A DNA stretch of 64,000 nucleotides from Flavobacteriaceae bacterium Ap0902 (lineage in GTDB: Bacteria > Bacteroidota > Bacteroidia > Flavobacteriales > Weeksellaceae): positions 124,001 through 188,000 of the forward strand of contig WTFG01000006.1 of NCBI GenBank assembly GCA_009835005.1, written 5' to 3'. The notes below the pieces were generated by a model. The model saw only the letters and a list, made by a program, of their open reading frames with translations, did not search any database and was not told the origin of the DNA. This document shows, one piece after another, positions 8,291-17,265 of this stretch. Positions within the stretch are counted from its first letter, which is position 1; the number at the start of each line of letters is the position of its first letter. Both the position numbers and the translations under genes were made by a program.

Positions 8291-8560
8291 ATGAGAAAAG
8301 GGAGAAGAAAATTCACAAGAGCCTTTAAGACAAAAGTAGCCATAGAAGCTTTAAAAGAGCGTGAGACCTTGCAAGAACTATCTAAACGTTTTGAGGTGAG
8401 CTCCAATCAAATATCCCAATGGAAAAGAGCTTTTCTTGAGAATGCAGAAAAGGCATTCGATCATCAAGGGAAAAAGCAAAAGGAAGAAGTAGATGTTGAT
8501 AAGTTATATCGCAAGATTGGGGAATTAGAAATGGAGCGAGACTTTTTAAATAAAAGTTAA
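8291..8560 (+). CDS. IS3-family transposase OrfA (helix-turn-helix)
   Basis: 89 residues, full length for OrfA. The start R-K-F-T-R-A-F-K-T-K-V-A-I-E-A-L and the helix-turn-helix E-L-S-K-R-F-E-V-S-S-N-Q-I-S-Q-W-K (about residues 29-45) bind the element's ends. The Lys/Glu-rich tail resembles the leucine-zipper region used for oligomerisation. The stop overlaps the ATG of the orfB remnant as TAATG (8558-8562), suggesting coupled translation in the intact element. The protein itself looks undamaged although its partner is not. Confidence 0.9.
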   Translation: MRKGRRKFTRAFKTKVAIEALKERETLQELSKRFEVSSNQISQWKRAFLENAEKAFDHQGKKQKEEVDVDKLYRKIGELEMERDFLNKS

Positions 8561-9050
8561 TGGAAAACCAGACTGTAAAGGAGCGTCGGTTATTGGTAGA
8601 TAAGGTGGAAAAGTTAAGTGTAAGAAAACGGAGTATACTTTTAGAGATAAACAGAAGTAATCTTTATTATTCACCTAAAACAGAAAATTATCCAATACTT
8701 TAGATACAGAGAACGTTACAGCATTGCTTAAGAGTAGTATATCAGAGCATGGAAAACCAGAAATTGTCAATTCAGATCAAGGCGTTCAATTTACAAGTAA
8801 AGAGTGGGTTACCCTTTTGAAGGAAGCTCATATAAAAATCAGCATGGATGGTAAAGGCAGGGCTTTGGACAATGTATATGTAGAGCGATTTTTTAGAACT
8901 ATAAAGCAAGATTATATTTACTTAAATCCTGCAGAAGATGGTTTAGAACTTTACGGAGGAATAGCGCAATATATGAACAAATATAACCATAGAAGCCATC
9001 AAGGAATAGGCAGAGAAAAGCCTATAAATAAATACCAAAGAGTCGCATGA
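8560..9050 (+). pseudogene. IS3-family transposase OrfB, internal deletion
   Basis: The ATG at 8560 opens 47 codons of OrfB N-terminus (M-E-N-Q-T-V-K-E-R-R, L-E-I-N-R-S-N-L-Y-Y-S), then a TAG at 8701. From 8700, in another frame, the C-terminal integrase core follows: L-D-T-E-N-V-T-A-L-L-K, then the second catalytic Asp in V-N-S-D-Q-G-V-Q-F-T-S and the Glu in N-V-Y-V-E-R-F-F-R-T-I-K. About 120 residues that family members carry between these parts are missing, including the first catalytic Asp. Deletion and frame change meet at 8697-8700. Catalytically dead. Confidence 0.88.
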
Positions 9051-9082
9051 AAGTACGAGTTATCAACATTTCAACACTATAC

Positions 9083-9110
9083 GGAAAAAACCTATTAAAG
9101 GGTTTTTTCC
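9083..9110 (+). terminator. Hairpin after IS orfB remnant
   Basis: GGAAAAAACC pairs with GGGTTTTTTCC around TATTAAA. It is nested inside a wider inverted repeat (9057-9070 with 9120-9133). It may act as a terminator or be part of the right IS end. Confidence 0.45.
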
Positions 9111-9170
9111 CTATATTGGAATATTGATAACTCTCTGGCGCAACATGATTAATTTTAATAACTTTATGGT

Positions 9171-9356
9171 CTAACTAATGGGGAGTACTTTATTTTTTGA
9201 ATAATATGTTTCGTATAAATTTAGTGCCAATATAAAAGCAAAAACACAAATTAAAAAGACAATTACATTACCTGGCCCATATGGAAATGTATTCGCTTTC
9301 AAAAACACAACTAAATTTAAAACAACTAGATATAAAAATAGTTTTAAATATTTCAT
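9171..9356 (-). CDS. Small two-helix membrane protein
   Basis: 61 residues with two hydrophobic segments (about 5-20 and 31-49) separated by a short polar N-T-F-P-Y-G-P-G-N loop; the tail is basic and polar. No family recognised. Composition and the clean ATG start with a Lys-rich N-terminus support a real small inner-membrane protein. It stands alone next to the IS scar, so it might be a surviving piece of disturbed local gene order. Confidence 0.55.
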   Translation of the reverse strand: MKYLKLFLYLVVLNLVVFLKANTFPYGPGNVIVFLICVFAFILALNLYETYYSKNKVLPIS

Positions 9357-9511
9357 GAGACATTATTTATAGAGTACAACCTAGGACACTTAATGGTAGT
9401 TAGGATGATATCTTAGTTCAATTTTAGAACTTAGGTGTTTTATTTTTCTAAAATAATTGCTATAAATGTTTTGTTCTAAACTGATATGTTGACATACTGG
9501 AAATTTAACTT

Positions 9512-10072
9512 TTAATTAAATTTTTTAAAAGCATTGATTACATCTGCTTTGGTGTACTCACCGACATTTTTATAAAAACTTCCATCTGGCTTAATGATGA
9601 TAAAGCCACCATTTAATCCATTGTAATCAAAAAATAATTTTTTAATAATGTTATTTTTATCTGTTCTCCAGTCAATTTTATTACCATAATAATGTAAGTT
9701 CTGTACTTCTGGATTTATCATCCAAAATTGATGATTCTGTTCAATTTTAGATAACTTCTTAGCCAAATCTCCATAAAAAATATCCCATTCTACTTGATAG
9801 TTTGTTTGTGCTGACTTTGGATCATTATTTATATAATTAATTATAATGCTTTTATTAAAATCAATATTCTCTGTACTGATATTGGATAGGTGATTTTTTA
9901 AAAGTTGATAATCTTCAGTAGATAAATTACCCGTAGTTTCATTTAAAACCTCATTTATAGAATCATAGGCATTTCCTAATTGGTAGGTATGTGGTGATTT
10001 TTTCTCTACCGTTTGTGCTGCACAATTTAGTGTTAGTAGCGTTAAGAAGAATAAGGTGATTGATTTTCTCAT
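9512..10072 (-). CDS. Exported protein, paralogue of the 2508-3101 protein
   Basis: 186 residues from the ATG at 10072, chosen because it gives R-K-S-I-T-L-F-F-L-T-L-L-T-L-N-C-A-A-Q, a signal peptide that may also serve as a weak lipobox. The C-terminal part (N-N-I-I-K-K-L-F-F, I-I-I-K-P-D-G-S-F-Y, A-D-V-I-N-A-F) aligns with the protein at 2508-3101. Function unknown; the shared K-P-D-G strand suggests a common fold. Transcribed alone. Confidence 0.8.
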   Translation of the reverse strand: MRKSITLFFLTLLTLNCAAQTVEKKSPHTYQLGNAYDSINEVLNETTGNLSTEDYQLLKNHLSNISTENIDFNKSIIINYINNDPKSAQTNYQVEWDIFYGDLAKKLSKIEQNHQFWMINPEVQNLHYYGNKIDWRTDKNNIIKKLFFDYNGLNGGFIIIKPDGSFYKNVGEYTKADVINAFKKFN

Positions 10073-10192
10073 AATGATCATTTAATGTTAATCTTCGATT
10101 TAGTTTATGAGGGGAAGATAAGGCGTTTTTTTTATTACTTAATGTCAATTTATTATTAAGAAATAGGAACTTTATTTCAACTTAAATTTCCG

Positions 10193-11590
10193 CTAGTTTA
10201 CTTTGCTCAAAATCCAATGGGTAATTTCTTTTAAAGCCCTAGGAGAAAAAGTTTGTTCTATCTGGCTGTATTCACTTACCGCACCCGTTTCACTTTCTTG
10301 GAAGAGGTGATTTAAGCCAGGTAATTCTTTGATCGTGAAATCTTTGTTTCCTCCTTTGGTTAAGGCAGATGCAATGGCATGCAGATTTTCTTTGGGTGGC
10401 ACTTGCAAATCTTTTGCACCATTGAGCGCTAAAATAGGAACATTTACTTTTTCTAGCGCTGTGGTTGGATCATATTTAAGAAAATAACCCATCCATGGAG
10501 AAGTAATTTGCTTCACTTGCATGGCTACAAAATCTTCTTGGCTTATGCCCTTGGGTGTTTCAAGGTCGGGGTTTTCATCTAACATCTTTGTTATTTCTAT
10601 AGATAACTTTTGCTCCAAGTTAGAAGTGTCTTCTAGGTTAACCACGAAGTCAAAAATTCTCCTATTTTGTGTTAAGGTTTTTTTGATTTTAGCGTCTGGA
10701 ATCCCTTGTGCTTTCGCAATCAATTCTTGTTGACGTATAAGCACTTGGTCTCCTCTTATGCCAGTTCCAGCAAGCAGTATGATAAAGGCTACATCATTTG
10801 AAGCATTTGCTACCATCGGTGCAATGATTCCTCCTTCGCTATGACCAATCAAACCAATTTGGTTTGAATTAATTTCTTTTCTGGTTTTTAAATAGGCTAT
10901 GGCACTTTCAACATCAGTAGCAAAATCTGCTGTCGTTGCGGTTTTGAAATCCCCTGTTGACTGTCCAACTCCCCTATCATCATAACGCAAAACTGCAATG
11001 CCATGTTTGGTTAAATGGTCTGCAAGCACAAGAAATGGTTTATGACCCAATATTTCTTCATCTCTGTTTTGTGGGCCACTGCCAGAGATTAATATCACGG
11101 CAGGAAAGGATTTCCCCTCATGAGGTAAACTTAAAGTTCCTGCTAGTTTTATATTAGCATCATTATTTTCAAAATCTACCTCTTCTGTCTCATAAGGATA
11201 GGGTGGATTGGGTTCTTGAGGTCTTTTTAAAACAGTTTTTTTAATTTCTTTTCTAGATAAATTCAATAGGAATTTATGTCCACCTTGATTAAATTCTCCT
11301 TGGATAGAATCATTTCCATTTAACGTTCCTTGGTATGTAATGCCTAAATTTTTTACTTCTATGGTTAGATGCGGATGCTTAAAAATGGTAGAAGTAACTG
11401 GGATATCATAAGCGCTTTGATCGGGGCTATCCATCGTAGATTTATAGCCATTTCCTGCTTTTTCTATATTAAAAGCCAATCTTAATGTTGTTCCTTGAAT
11501 ATTTAGAGAACCATGCCATTTACCTGTGATTTCCTGTCCATATAGCGCAAGTCCCAAACTTAATAACAGGTATGTGTAGATTGTTTTCAT
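10193..11590 (-). CDS. Exported alpha/beta hydrolase
   Basis: 465 residues. A signal peptide (T-Y-L-L-L-S-L-G-L-A-L-Y-G-Q) is followed by an N-terminal beta-rich domain of about 120 residues (starting G-K-W-H-G-S-L) and an alpha/beta hydrolase domain: V-I-L-I-S-G-S-G-P-Q-N-R-D, R-Y-D-D-R-G-V-G-Q-S, and the nucleophile elbow G-H-S-E-G-G. The late L-N-G-A-K-D and G-L-N-H-L-F supply the expected acid and His. It is probably a periplasmic or outer-membrane esterase or peptidase; substrate unknown. Third gene of an operon, two bases after the YIP1-like gene. Confidence 0.9.
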   Translation of the reverse strand: MKTIYTYLLLSLGLALYGQEITGKWHGSLNIQGTTLRLAFNIEKAGNGYKSTMDSPDQSAYDIPVTSTIFKHPHLTIEVKNLGITYQGTLNGNDSIQGEFNQGGHKFLLNLSRKEIKKTVLKRPQEPNPPYPYETEEVDFENNDANIKLAGTLSLPHEGKSFPAVILISGSGPQNRDEEILGHKPFLVLADHLTKHGIAVLRYDDRGVGQSTGDFKTATTADFATDVESAIAYLKTRKEINSNQIGLIGHSEGGIIAPMVANASNDVAFIILLAGTGIRGDQVLIRQQELIAKAQGIPDAKIKKTLTQNRRIFDFVVNLEDTSNLEQKLSIEITKMLDENPDLETPKGISQEDFVAMQVKQITSPWMGYFLKYDPTTALEKVNVPILALNGAKDLQVPPKENLHAIASALTKGGNKDFTIKELPGLNHLFQESETGAVSEYSQIEQTFSPRALKEITHWILSKVN

Positions 11591-11592
11591 AA

Positions 11593-12174
11593 TTAATTGA
11601 ATTGATGGATTAAAATTTTAGAAATTATTTCAGATAATAAAATGGCTGCAATAAATAAAAATATACTCCTCTTGTCTTTGGCGTTAGAGGCTATTTTGAA
11701 CCCATTAAATAAAAGCGTGATATACCAAATCAAAAATAGGATGGATAACAAGGCAAAGATGATTAATGCGGCTAAATTAAATATGGGTATATCGTTTACC
11801 TGCTGGGTATTCGTAAATTCTATTACCTCTAGCGTTGCCTTATTTATAAAATCATTGAGATTAAAAACAGTCAGCAAATAATAAGGCATTCGGGCGATCA
11901 AAACCGTGTTAACCATATCCACCAACCTGGTTTTTACATTGATATATTTGGCCGTGACAAAGAGCAGAAGGATTAAACAGATAATATTAATCAAATTATC
12001 TATGAATGGTTCATGGTACAATGCGTCTGAAACCGTGTGTAAATCTAATACGCCATCAAATCTAACATTGAATATATAAGCGAGGTAAGAACCAATAAGT
12101 GTTCCTGTGATACCCACAGCAAGCAAGGTCTTTTCTGAATACTTGGCAAATGGTTTGAGTAGAGTGGAATTCAT
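11593..12174 (-). CDS. YIP1-like integral membrane protein
   Basis: 193 residues with about five hydrophobic segments (near 17-35, 60-77, 90-105, 130-155, 170-190). The loop I-T-L-L-F-N-G-F-K-I-A-S-N before the last helix resembles the YIP1 family. It is the middle gene of a tight operon (DUF2089 protein, then this, then the hydrolase; gaps of 3 and 2 bases). Its role is unknown; context suggests a membrane function controlled by the DUF2089 protein. Confidence 0.75.
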   Translation of the reverse strand: MNSTLLKPFAKYSEKTLLAVGITGTLIGSYLAYIFNVRFDGVLDLHTVSDALYHEPFIDNLINIICLILLLFVTAKYINVKTRLVDMVNTVLIARMPYYLLTVFNLNDFINKATLEVIEFTNTQQVNDIPIFNLAALIIFALLSILFLIWYITLLFNGFKIASNAKDKRSIFLFIAAILLSEIISKILIHQFN

Positions 12175-12177
12175 AGG

Positions 12178-12450
12178 TTAAATTTTATTTAATTGGTGTA
12201 TGTTTTCTATGATATCATCTAATTTATTCCTAACCGTAGGATAACTTTTCCCCATTTTAGCAGCCATTTTTTTGAGGCTACCGCTAGATAGTATAAATTC
12301 AAAAATGAACGCTTGATCTTCTGCAGATAGTTGCAACAAAATAGGAAGTGGATATTTACCAGAAATCACAGTTTCGCAATTAGAACAGGAAAGTTCACTT
12401 ACAAAAAGAGGATTATCACAACTGGGGCAGTTGATTGGAAGTTTATTCAT
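12178..12450 (-). CDS. DUF2089 zinc-ribbon / HTH protein
   Basis: 90 residues. An N-terminal zinc ribbon with Cys8-x2-Cys11 and Cys22-x2-Cys25 is followed by a helix-turn-helix-like part (S-A-E-D-Q-A-F-I-F-E-F-I, then S-L-K-K-M-A-A-K-M-G-K-S-Y-P-T-V-R-N-K-L) that looks like sigma region 4. This layout matches DUF2089. A DNA-binding regulator of its own operon is a reasonable inference. It leads the YIP1-like and hydrolase genes. A -7 box and a 21-bp tandem repeat lie just upstream. Confidence 0.85.
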   Translation of the reverse strand: MNKLPINCPSCDNPLFVSELSCSNCETVISGKYPLPILLQLSAEDQAFIFEFILSSGSLKKMAAKMGKSYPTVRNKLDDIIENIHQLNKI

Positions 12451-12469
12451 TAGTATTAATTTTATTCAT

Positions 12470-12477
12470 CAAATATA
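12470..12477 (-). promoter_or_regulatory. -7 promoter box of the DUF2089 operon
   Basis: TATATTTG on the minus strand, 19 bases before the ATG at 12450. The tandem repeat at 12495-12536 begins 17 bases further upstream, where the -33 region should lie. Confidence 0.5.
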
Positions 12478-12494
12478 GAATAAAAATTAATATA

Positions 12495-12536
12495 ATTAAA
12501 ATGTTATTAAATAAAATTAAAACATTATTAAATAAA
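12495..12536. repeat. 21-bp tandem repeat, possible operator
   Basis: Two adjacent 21-base units, ATTAAAATGTTATTAAATAAA and ATTAAAACATTATTAAATAAA split at 12515/12516, differing at two positions. The two differences make AATGTT and AACATT, so the array also holds an inverted repeat. Placement over the -33 region of the DUF2089 operon suggests a regulator site. Confidence 0.45.
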
Positions 12537-12540
12537 GTTA

Positions 12541-13042
12541 ATATTCCGAGAAGTGTGATGGTAATTACTTTCTAATAACTCCATTAAAAGTTAGTAAGTG
12601 TTTAGTCATTTTAAATTCTGAAGGGAATAAGCTGAGAGATTTTCGTAAGTATGCCTTAGCCAAGCAATTCTTTTTATCCCGAGTTTTCCACTGGCGGATT
12701 CAAGTTACAAATGCAACGTATTGATTAAACAATAATTATTCCTCCAAATACAAAAGTCAATATGAGACTTATATGCGATGCGCCACATTCTTTAGAGTAA
12801 ATAGAATCTGAATATTTGTACGTATATTTTACGTACCACGATGATTTCATTCAAAATGTACGGAAGTTTAATTGATACAATAGTAAACGATAGATTGTTA
12901 GGTAGAAATATAAAATGAACATATTATTTTCATTATAGTTAAACAACTAGGGTAGAATATTTATCCAAAAAACATTTATTTTCAACAAAATCTACAAATC
13001 ATTTTTAATTTTCTTATTTTTAAAGCAAGTAAATATAAAATT
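12541..13042. other. Intergenic region before scoA
   Basis: About 500 bases with no convincing coding frame. It contains a short palindrome, GTACGT-7 nt-ACGTAC (12818-12836), and the AT-rich leader of scoA. I see no tRNA or riboswitch. Confidence 0.4.
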
Positions 13043-13744
13043 ATGATTCGTAAACAAGTAGATAATGTACACCAGGCCTTAGAAGGAGTAAAAGATGGGA
13101 TGACCATCATGCTCGGAGGTTTCGGTCTTAGTGGAATTCCAGAAAATAGCATTGCAGAGTTGGTGAAGTTAAACGTGAAAAATTTAACTTGTATTTCTAA
13201 TAATGCTGGGGTAGATGATTTTGGTCTAGGATTGTTATTGCAAAAGAAACAAATAGATAAAATGATTTCTTCTTATGTAGGAGAAAACGCAGAGTTTGAA
13301 AGACAAATGTTGTCTGGAGAATTAGAAGTAGAACTAACACCACAAGGAACATTGGCAGAGAAGTGTAGAGCAGCACAAGCGGGAATTCCAGCATTTTTTA
13401 CACCTGCAGGTTACGGGACAGAAATCGCAGAAGGTAAAGAAACTAGAGGATTTGACGGGAAAATGTATGTGATGGAAGAGGCTTATAAAGCAGATTTTGC
13501 TATTGTAAAAGCATGGAAAGGAGATGAGGCTGGTAATTTAATCTTTAAAGGAACCGCTAGAAACTTTAACCCAAATATGTGTGGTGCGGCCAAGATTACG
13601 GTGGCAGAGGTAGAAGAGTTATTACCTGCTGGCGAATTAGACCCTAATGAAATTCATATTCCAGGGATTTTAGTAAGTCGTATTTTCCAAGGAGAGAAAT
13701 TTGAGAAGAGAATTGAGCAACGTACAGTGCGTGAGTCTAAATAA
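13043..13744 (+). CDS. scoA: 3-oxoacid CoA-transferase subunit A
   Basis: Alpha subunit of the heterodimeric succinyl-CoA:3-oxoacid CoA-transferase, which moves CoA from succinyl-CoA to acetoacetate-type acids. The 233-residue sequence has the family signature [10 protein letters not shown] (about residues 22-31), the conserved [20 protein letters not shown] block and a terminal I-P-G-I-L-V. The beta subunit follows after 42 bases in the same direction. It probably serves ketone-body or branched-chain amino acid catabolism. Confidence 0.95.
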   Translation: MIRKQVDNVHQALEGVKDGMTIMLGGFGLSGIPENSIAELVKLNVKNLTCISNNAGVDDFGLGLLLQKKQIDKMISSYVGENAEFERQMLSGELEVELTPQGTLAEKCRAAQAGIPAFFTPAGYGTEIAEGKETRGFDGKMYVMEEAYKADFAIVKAWKGDEAGNLIFKGTARNFNPNMCGAAKITVAEVEELLPAGELDPNEIHIPGILVSRIFQGEKFEKRIEQRTVRESK

Positions 13745-13786
13745 TTCTGGGTCAAATTCTTTATTTATTAATGTCAAAAAAATATT

Positions 13787-14446
13787 ATGAGTTTAAATAA
13801 AAATCAAATTGCACAACGTATAGCCAAAGAAGTAAAAGATGGTATGTATGTAAATCTAGGGATTGGAATCCCTACATTGGTTGCCAATTTTGTGCGAGAA
13901 GACATCAACGTAGAATTTCAGAGTGAAAATGGTGTGCTTGGAATGGGCCCATTCCCGACAGAAGATGAGGTAGATGCAGATATTATTAATGCGGGGAAAC
14001 AAACGATTACTACGCTTCCAGGTGCGAGTTTCTTTGATTCTGCCATGAGTTTTGGGATGATACGTGGTCAACATGTAGACTTGACTATTCTTGGCGCTAT
14101 GGAAGTTTCTGAAAATGGAGATATTGCGAACTGGAAGATTCCTGGGAAAATGGTGAAAGGAATGGGTGGTGCGATGGATTTAGTTGCATCGGCAGAGAAT
14201 ATTATTGTAGCCATGGTGCACACGAATAGAGCAGGAGAGAGCAAACTTTTAAAAGAATGTACGCTGCCACTTACAGGGGTAAAGTGCGTGAAAAAAATCG
14301 TGACCAATCTGGCAGTTTTGGAAGTGGTAGAAGAAGGTGGTTTTCAATTACTAGAGCGTGCGCCTGGTGTTTCTGTAGAAGAAATCAGGGCAGCGACAGA
14401 AGGTAAATTAATTGTAGCGGGTGATATCCCAGAAATGCAATTTTAA
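13787..14446 (+). CDS. scoB: 3-oxoacid CoA-transferase subunit B
   Basis: Beta subunit carrying the catalytic Glu that forms the glutamyl-CoA thioester: S-E-N-G-V-L-G-M-G places it at Glu47. G-I-G-I-P-T-L-V-A-N precedes it, and G-A-M-E-V-S-E-N-G-D-I-A-N-W and G-M-G-G-A-M-D-L follow as usual. At 219 residues it is full length. It forms an operon with scoA. The pair is a separate family from the CoA-transferase at 34376. Confidence 0.95.
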   Translation: MSLNKNQIAQRIAKEVKDGMYVNLGIGIPTLVANFVREDINVEFQSENGVLGMGPFPTEDEVDADIINAGKQTITTLPGASFFDSAMSFGMIRGQHVDLTILGAMEVSENGDIANWKIPGKMVKGMGGAMDLVASAENIIVAMVHTNRAGESKLLKECTLPLTGVKCVKKIVTNLAVLEVVEEGGFQLLERAPGVSVEEIRAATEGKLIVAGDIPEMQF

Positions 14447-14484
14447 AAATAGTTAATTTATCTCTACAAAAAAGTTGGGAATGA

Positions 14485-14516
14485 TGCTGTGGTTTAAGAA
14501 GCTACAGCACTTTTTA
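14485..14516 (+). terminator. Hairpin between scoB and the DUF808 gene
   Basis: TGCTGT pairs with ACAGCA around a loop of about 13 bases that contains the convergent gene's stop codon, followed by a T-rich tract. Probable scoAB terminator. Confidence 0.5.
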
Positions 14517-15387
14517 TTTTTTTGTATAGAAATACGAGTCCAAAAGCAATGATTCCACCAATGATTCCTAATAACGCTTCAGGAATAAATGAAGGTAATT
14601 GAGTCAAGTGATCGGCTAAATAATGATGAATAAAATTAACATTATGGGCAAAGATTCCACCTGCGACTAAAATAAGTGCAATGGTACCAACAATACTCAA
14701 AATGCGAATGACAATCGGTAGAGATTTCACTAAGATTTCTCCTAATTTATTTTTCCAACCTTTAGCATCGGACTTTTTAATCAATCGGAAACCTGCATCA
14801 TCCATTCTCACAATCAAAGCGACGATTCCATACACACCTACGGTGGCTAGAATAGAAACAATAGCGACGGTGATTATTTGGATAGCCAAAGTTTGTTCAA
14901 GAGCTGTTCCCAGTGCAATAATTACGATTTCTACAGATAATATAAAATCAGTAGAGATAGCGTCTTTAATTTTAGATTTCTCTCTGGCAATCACTTCTTC
15001 CTCTGTCATGGCTTCAGCGCGGCTTACTTCTGTTTCATGCGTATCATCTTTTTTATGCAAAAAATAGTGGATAATTTTTTCTATCCCTTCATAAGCTAAA
15101 TACAGTCCTCCTAAAACCAAAATAATCTGAATCGCTATCGGCAAAAAGTAATTGAGTAATAGCGCTACTGGAACAATGATTAATTTATTCAAAAAAGAAC
15201 CTTTGGTAATGGCCCATAATACTGGTAATTCACGAGATGCCATAAACCCAGTCGCTTTATCTGCATTCACGGCTAAATCATCTCCTAAAATTCCAGCTGT
15301 TTTTTTCGTAGCAATTTTACTAGCCATAGCCACATCATCCATTAATGCTGCGATATCATCTAAAACTGCAAAAAAACCTGAAGCCAT
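14494..15387 (-). CDS. DUF808/YedI-family inner-membrane protein
   Basis: 297 residues from the ATG at 15387. The opening A-S-G-F-F-A-V-L-D-D-I-A-A-L-M-D-D-V-A is the hallmark of the DUF808 (YedI) family, so I prefer this start to the Met 13 codons upstream. K-T-A-G-I-L-G-D-D-L-A-V-N follows. About six membrane segments lie between residues 70 and 290. Function in any organism is not established. A -7 box lies 16 bases upstream of this start, inside the longer alternative, which supports the choice. Confidence 0.9.
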   Translation of the reverse strand: MASGFFAVLDDIAALMDDVAMASKIATKKTAGILGDDLAVNADKATGFMASRELPVLWAITKGSFLNKLIIVPVALLLNYFLPIAIQIILVLGGLYLAYEGIEKIIHYFLHKKDDTHETEVSRAEAMTEEEVIAREKSKIKDAISTDFILSVEIVIIALGTALEQTLAIQIITVAIVSILATVGVYGIVALIVRMDDAGFRLIKKSDAKGWKNKLGEILVKSLPIVIRILSIVGTIALILVAGGIFAHNVNFIHHYLADHLTQLPSFIPEALLGIIGGIIAFGLVFLYKKIKSAVAS

Positions 15388-15403
15388 AATTCTTAATTTA
15401 ATG

Positions 15404-15411
15404 CAAAAATA
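15404..15411 (-). promoter_or_regulatory. -7 promoter box of the DUF808 gene
   Basis: TATTTTTG on the minus strand, 16 bases before the chosen ATG at 15387. Confidence 0.45.
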
Positions 15412-15559
15412 TAGATAATCTATCAAAAGAGAAGATTGTTCTATATGATTTTGTATTCAAGCATCTAAATTAATAGTAAAAGATGATAAACATCCTTTTT
15501 TACTTGTGCAATAAACTTTAACTTTATAACTCAATTTAACTAAAATAAACGAATAAAAT

Positions 15560-17233
15560 ATGGCGTTTCCAACCGATTTAGAGATTGCACACGGTGCAGA
15601 TATTCAACATATTAAGAAAATTGCAGACTATTTAAAAATACCTGAAGATGATTTAGAATTCTATGGGAGATATAAAGCGAAACTTCCGCTCACCTTAATC
15701 AATAAAGAAAAACAAGACAAGGCAAAATTGATTTTGGTTACTGCCATTACGCCGACGCCAGCGGGTGAGGGCAAAACAACCACCAGCATTGGTTTAGTAG
15801 ATGGTCTAAATAAGATAGACAAAAGAGCCACAGCCGTATTGCGAGAACCTTCTCTAGGTCCAGTTTTTGGTATCAAAGGTGGTGCTGCTGGTGGTGGGTA
15901 CGCTCAGGTAATCCCAATGGAAGACATTAATCTACACTTCACAGGAGATTTTAATGCAATAGAAAAAGCCAATAATTTACTTTCTGCCGCGATTGATAAC
16001 AATATCCAAAGCAGAACTAAATCTATTGGTATTAATCCAAGCACTGTAGTTTGGAAACGTGTGATGGATATGAATGACAGGTCCTTGAGGGAAGTTATAG
16101 TTGGAGTAGGAGATAAAAATGGAGTGGTTAGACAAGATGGTTTTAATATTACACCAGCCTCAGAGATTATGGCTATTCTGTGTTTAGCAGAAAACTTTTC
16201 CGATTTAAAAGAACGTTTAGGTAATATTTATATTGCAGATAAATTTGATGGAACACCTGTCTTTGCAAGAGATTTAAAGGTTGTAGGAGCCATGGCTATT
16301 TTATTAAAAGATGCCATTAAACCCAACCTCGTTCAAACCCTAGAAGGCAATCCTGCCATCATCCATGGGGGGCCATTTGCCAGTATTGCACAAGGAACCA
16401 ACACAGTGATTGCCACCAAAATGGGGATGTCATTATCAGAATATGTGGTGACAGAAGCAGGATTCGGGGCAGATTTAGGAGCAGAGAAATTCCTAGATAT
16501 CAAATGTGTATCGGCTGGGTTAGCGCCCGATGCGGCCGTGGTAGTTGCAACGATTAGAGCACTACGCCATCATGGTGGAGCGGCTAAAAATGATTTACAA
16601 ACACCAGATTTAGATAAATTAAAAGCAGGTTTTCCAAATTTACAGAAACATATAGAGAATGTTCAGAAATTCGGCATTAAACCAGTTGTGGCGATTAATT
16701 TATTCCCGAATGATAGCGAAGAAGAACTACAATATGTTATAGATGCTTGTGCGGATATGGGCGTAAAAGCTATTATAGCAGAAGGTTTTGCCAAAGGTGG
16801 TGATGGAATGACAGATTTGGCTAAGGCTGTTGTAGAGGTTGCAGAGTCTGGTGAATCTAACTTTAAACCTTTATATGATCATGCAATTTCCATAGAGGAA
16901 AAAATTGACATCATAGCCAAAGAAATCTATGGTGCAGGGGAAGTAATTATCCTACCTAAAGCTAAGAGAATACTGAAAGGATTGGTGAAAAATGGTTTTG
17001 GAAAATTGCCCGTTTGTATGGTGAAAACACCAAAATCTTTAAGTGACGATGATGCCAAATTAGGTAGACCAGAAGGGTTCCCAATTACTGTTCGTGATTT
17101 TGAAATTGCAGCAGGTGCTGGTTTTGTAATTCCAATGCTGGGAGATGCGATGCGTATGCCAGGTTTGCCAGCAACGCCAGCCGCAGAAGGCATGGATATA
17201 GATGACAATGGCGTGATCACTGGATTAAGTTAA
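15560..17233 (+). CDS. fhs: Formate--tetrahydrofolate ligase
   Basis: Joins formate to tetrahydrofolate with ATP, giving 10-formyl-THF for purine and formyl-methionine synthesis. The 557-residue length is typical. It has the P-loop-like T-P-T-P-A-G-E-G-K-T-T-T (about residues 64-75), L-R-E-P-S-L-G-P-V-F-G-I-K-G-G-A-A-G-G-G, and the C-terminal C-M-V-K-T-P-K-S-L-S-D-D. Monocistronic with a strong terminator. Start chosen at the ATG giving M-A-F-P-T-D-L-E-I-A. No other one-carbon gene is adjacent. Confidence 0.97.
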   Translation: MAFPTDLEIAHGADIQHIKKIADYLKIPEDDLEFYGRYKAKLPLTLINKEKQDKAKLILVTAITPTPAGEGKTTTSIGLVDGLNKIDKRATAVLREPSLGPVFGIKGGAAGGGYAQVIPMEDINLHFTGDFNAIEKANNLLSAAIDNNIQSRTKSIGINPSTVVWKRVMDMNDRSLREVIVGVGDKNGVVRQDGFNITPASEIMAILCLAENFSDLKERLGNIYIADKFDGTPVFARDLKVVGAMAILLKDAIKPNLVQTLEGNPAIIHGGPFASIAQGTNTVIATKMGMSLSEYVVTEAGFGADLGAEKFLDIKCVSAGLAPDAAVVVATIRALRHHGGAAKNDLQTPDLDKLKAGFPNLQKHIENVQKFGIKPVVAINLFPNDSEEELQYVIDACADMGVKAIIAEGFAKGGDGMTDLAKAVVEVAESGESNFKPLYDHAISIEEKIDIIAKEIYGAGEVIILPKAKRILKGLVKNGFGKLPVCMVKTPKSLSDDDAKLGRPEGFPITVRDFEIAAGAGFVIPMLGDAMRMPGLPATPAAEGMDIDDNGVITGLS

Positions 17234-17265
17234 TTGCTTTTTCATTTTTTTTAATTTTAAATATT

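Larger units (their letters stand above)
8226..9133 (+). mobile_element. Internally deleted IS3-family element
   Basis: Contains a complete orfA and the two ends of orfB with the middle missing. The left boundary is placed by the sequence TACTCCCCCAAATTTAGGCC (about 8226), which resembles IS3-family termini. The right boundary is placed only tentatively after the inverted repeat GAGTTATCAACATT / AATATTGATAACTC (9057-9070 and 9120-9133). I did not find matching terminal inverted repeats or a target-site duplication, so the outer limits are uncertain. It cannot transpose by itself. Confidence 0.65.

Noticed and set aside
12818-12836. Short palindrome GTACGT-7 nt-ACGTAC before scoA
   Set aside because: Six-base arms 200 bases from the nearest gene are expected by chance in this much intergenic DNA.
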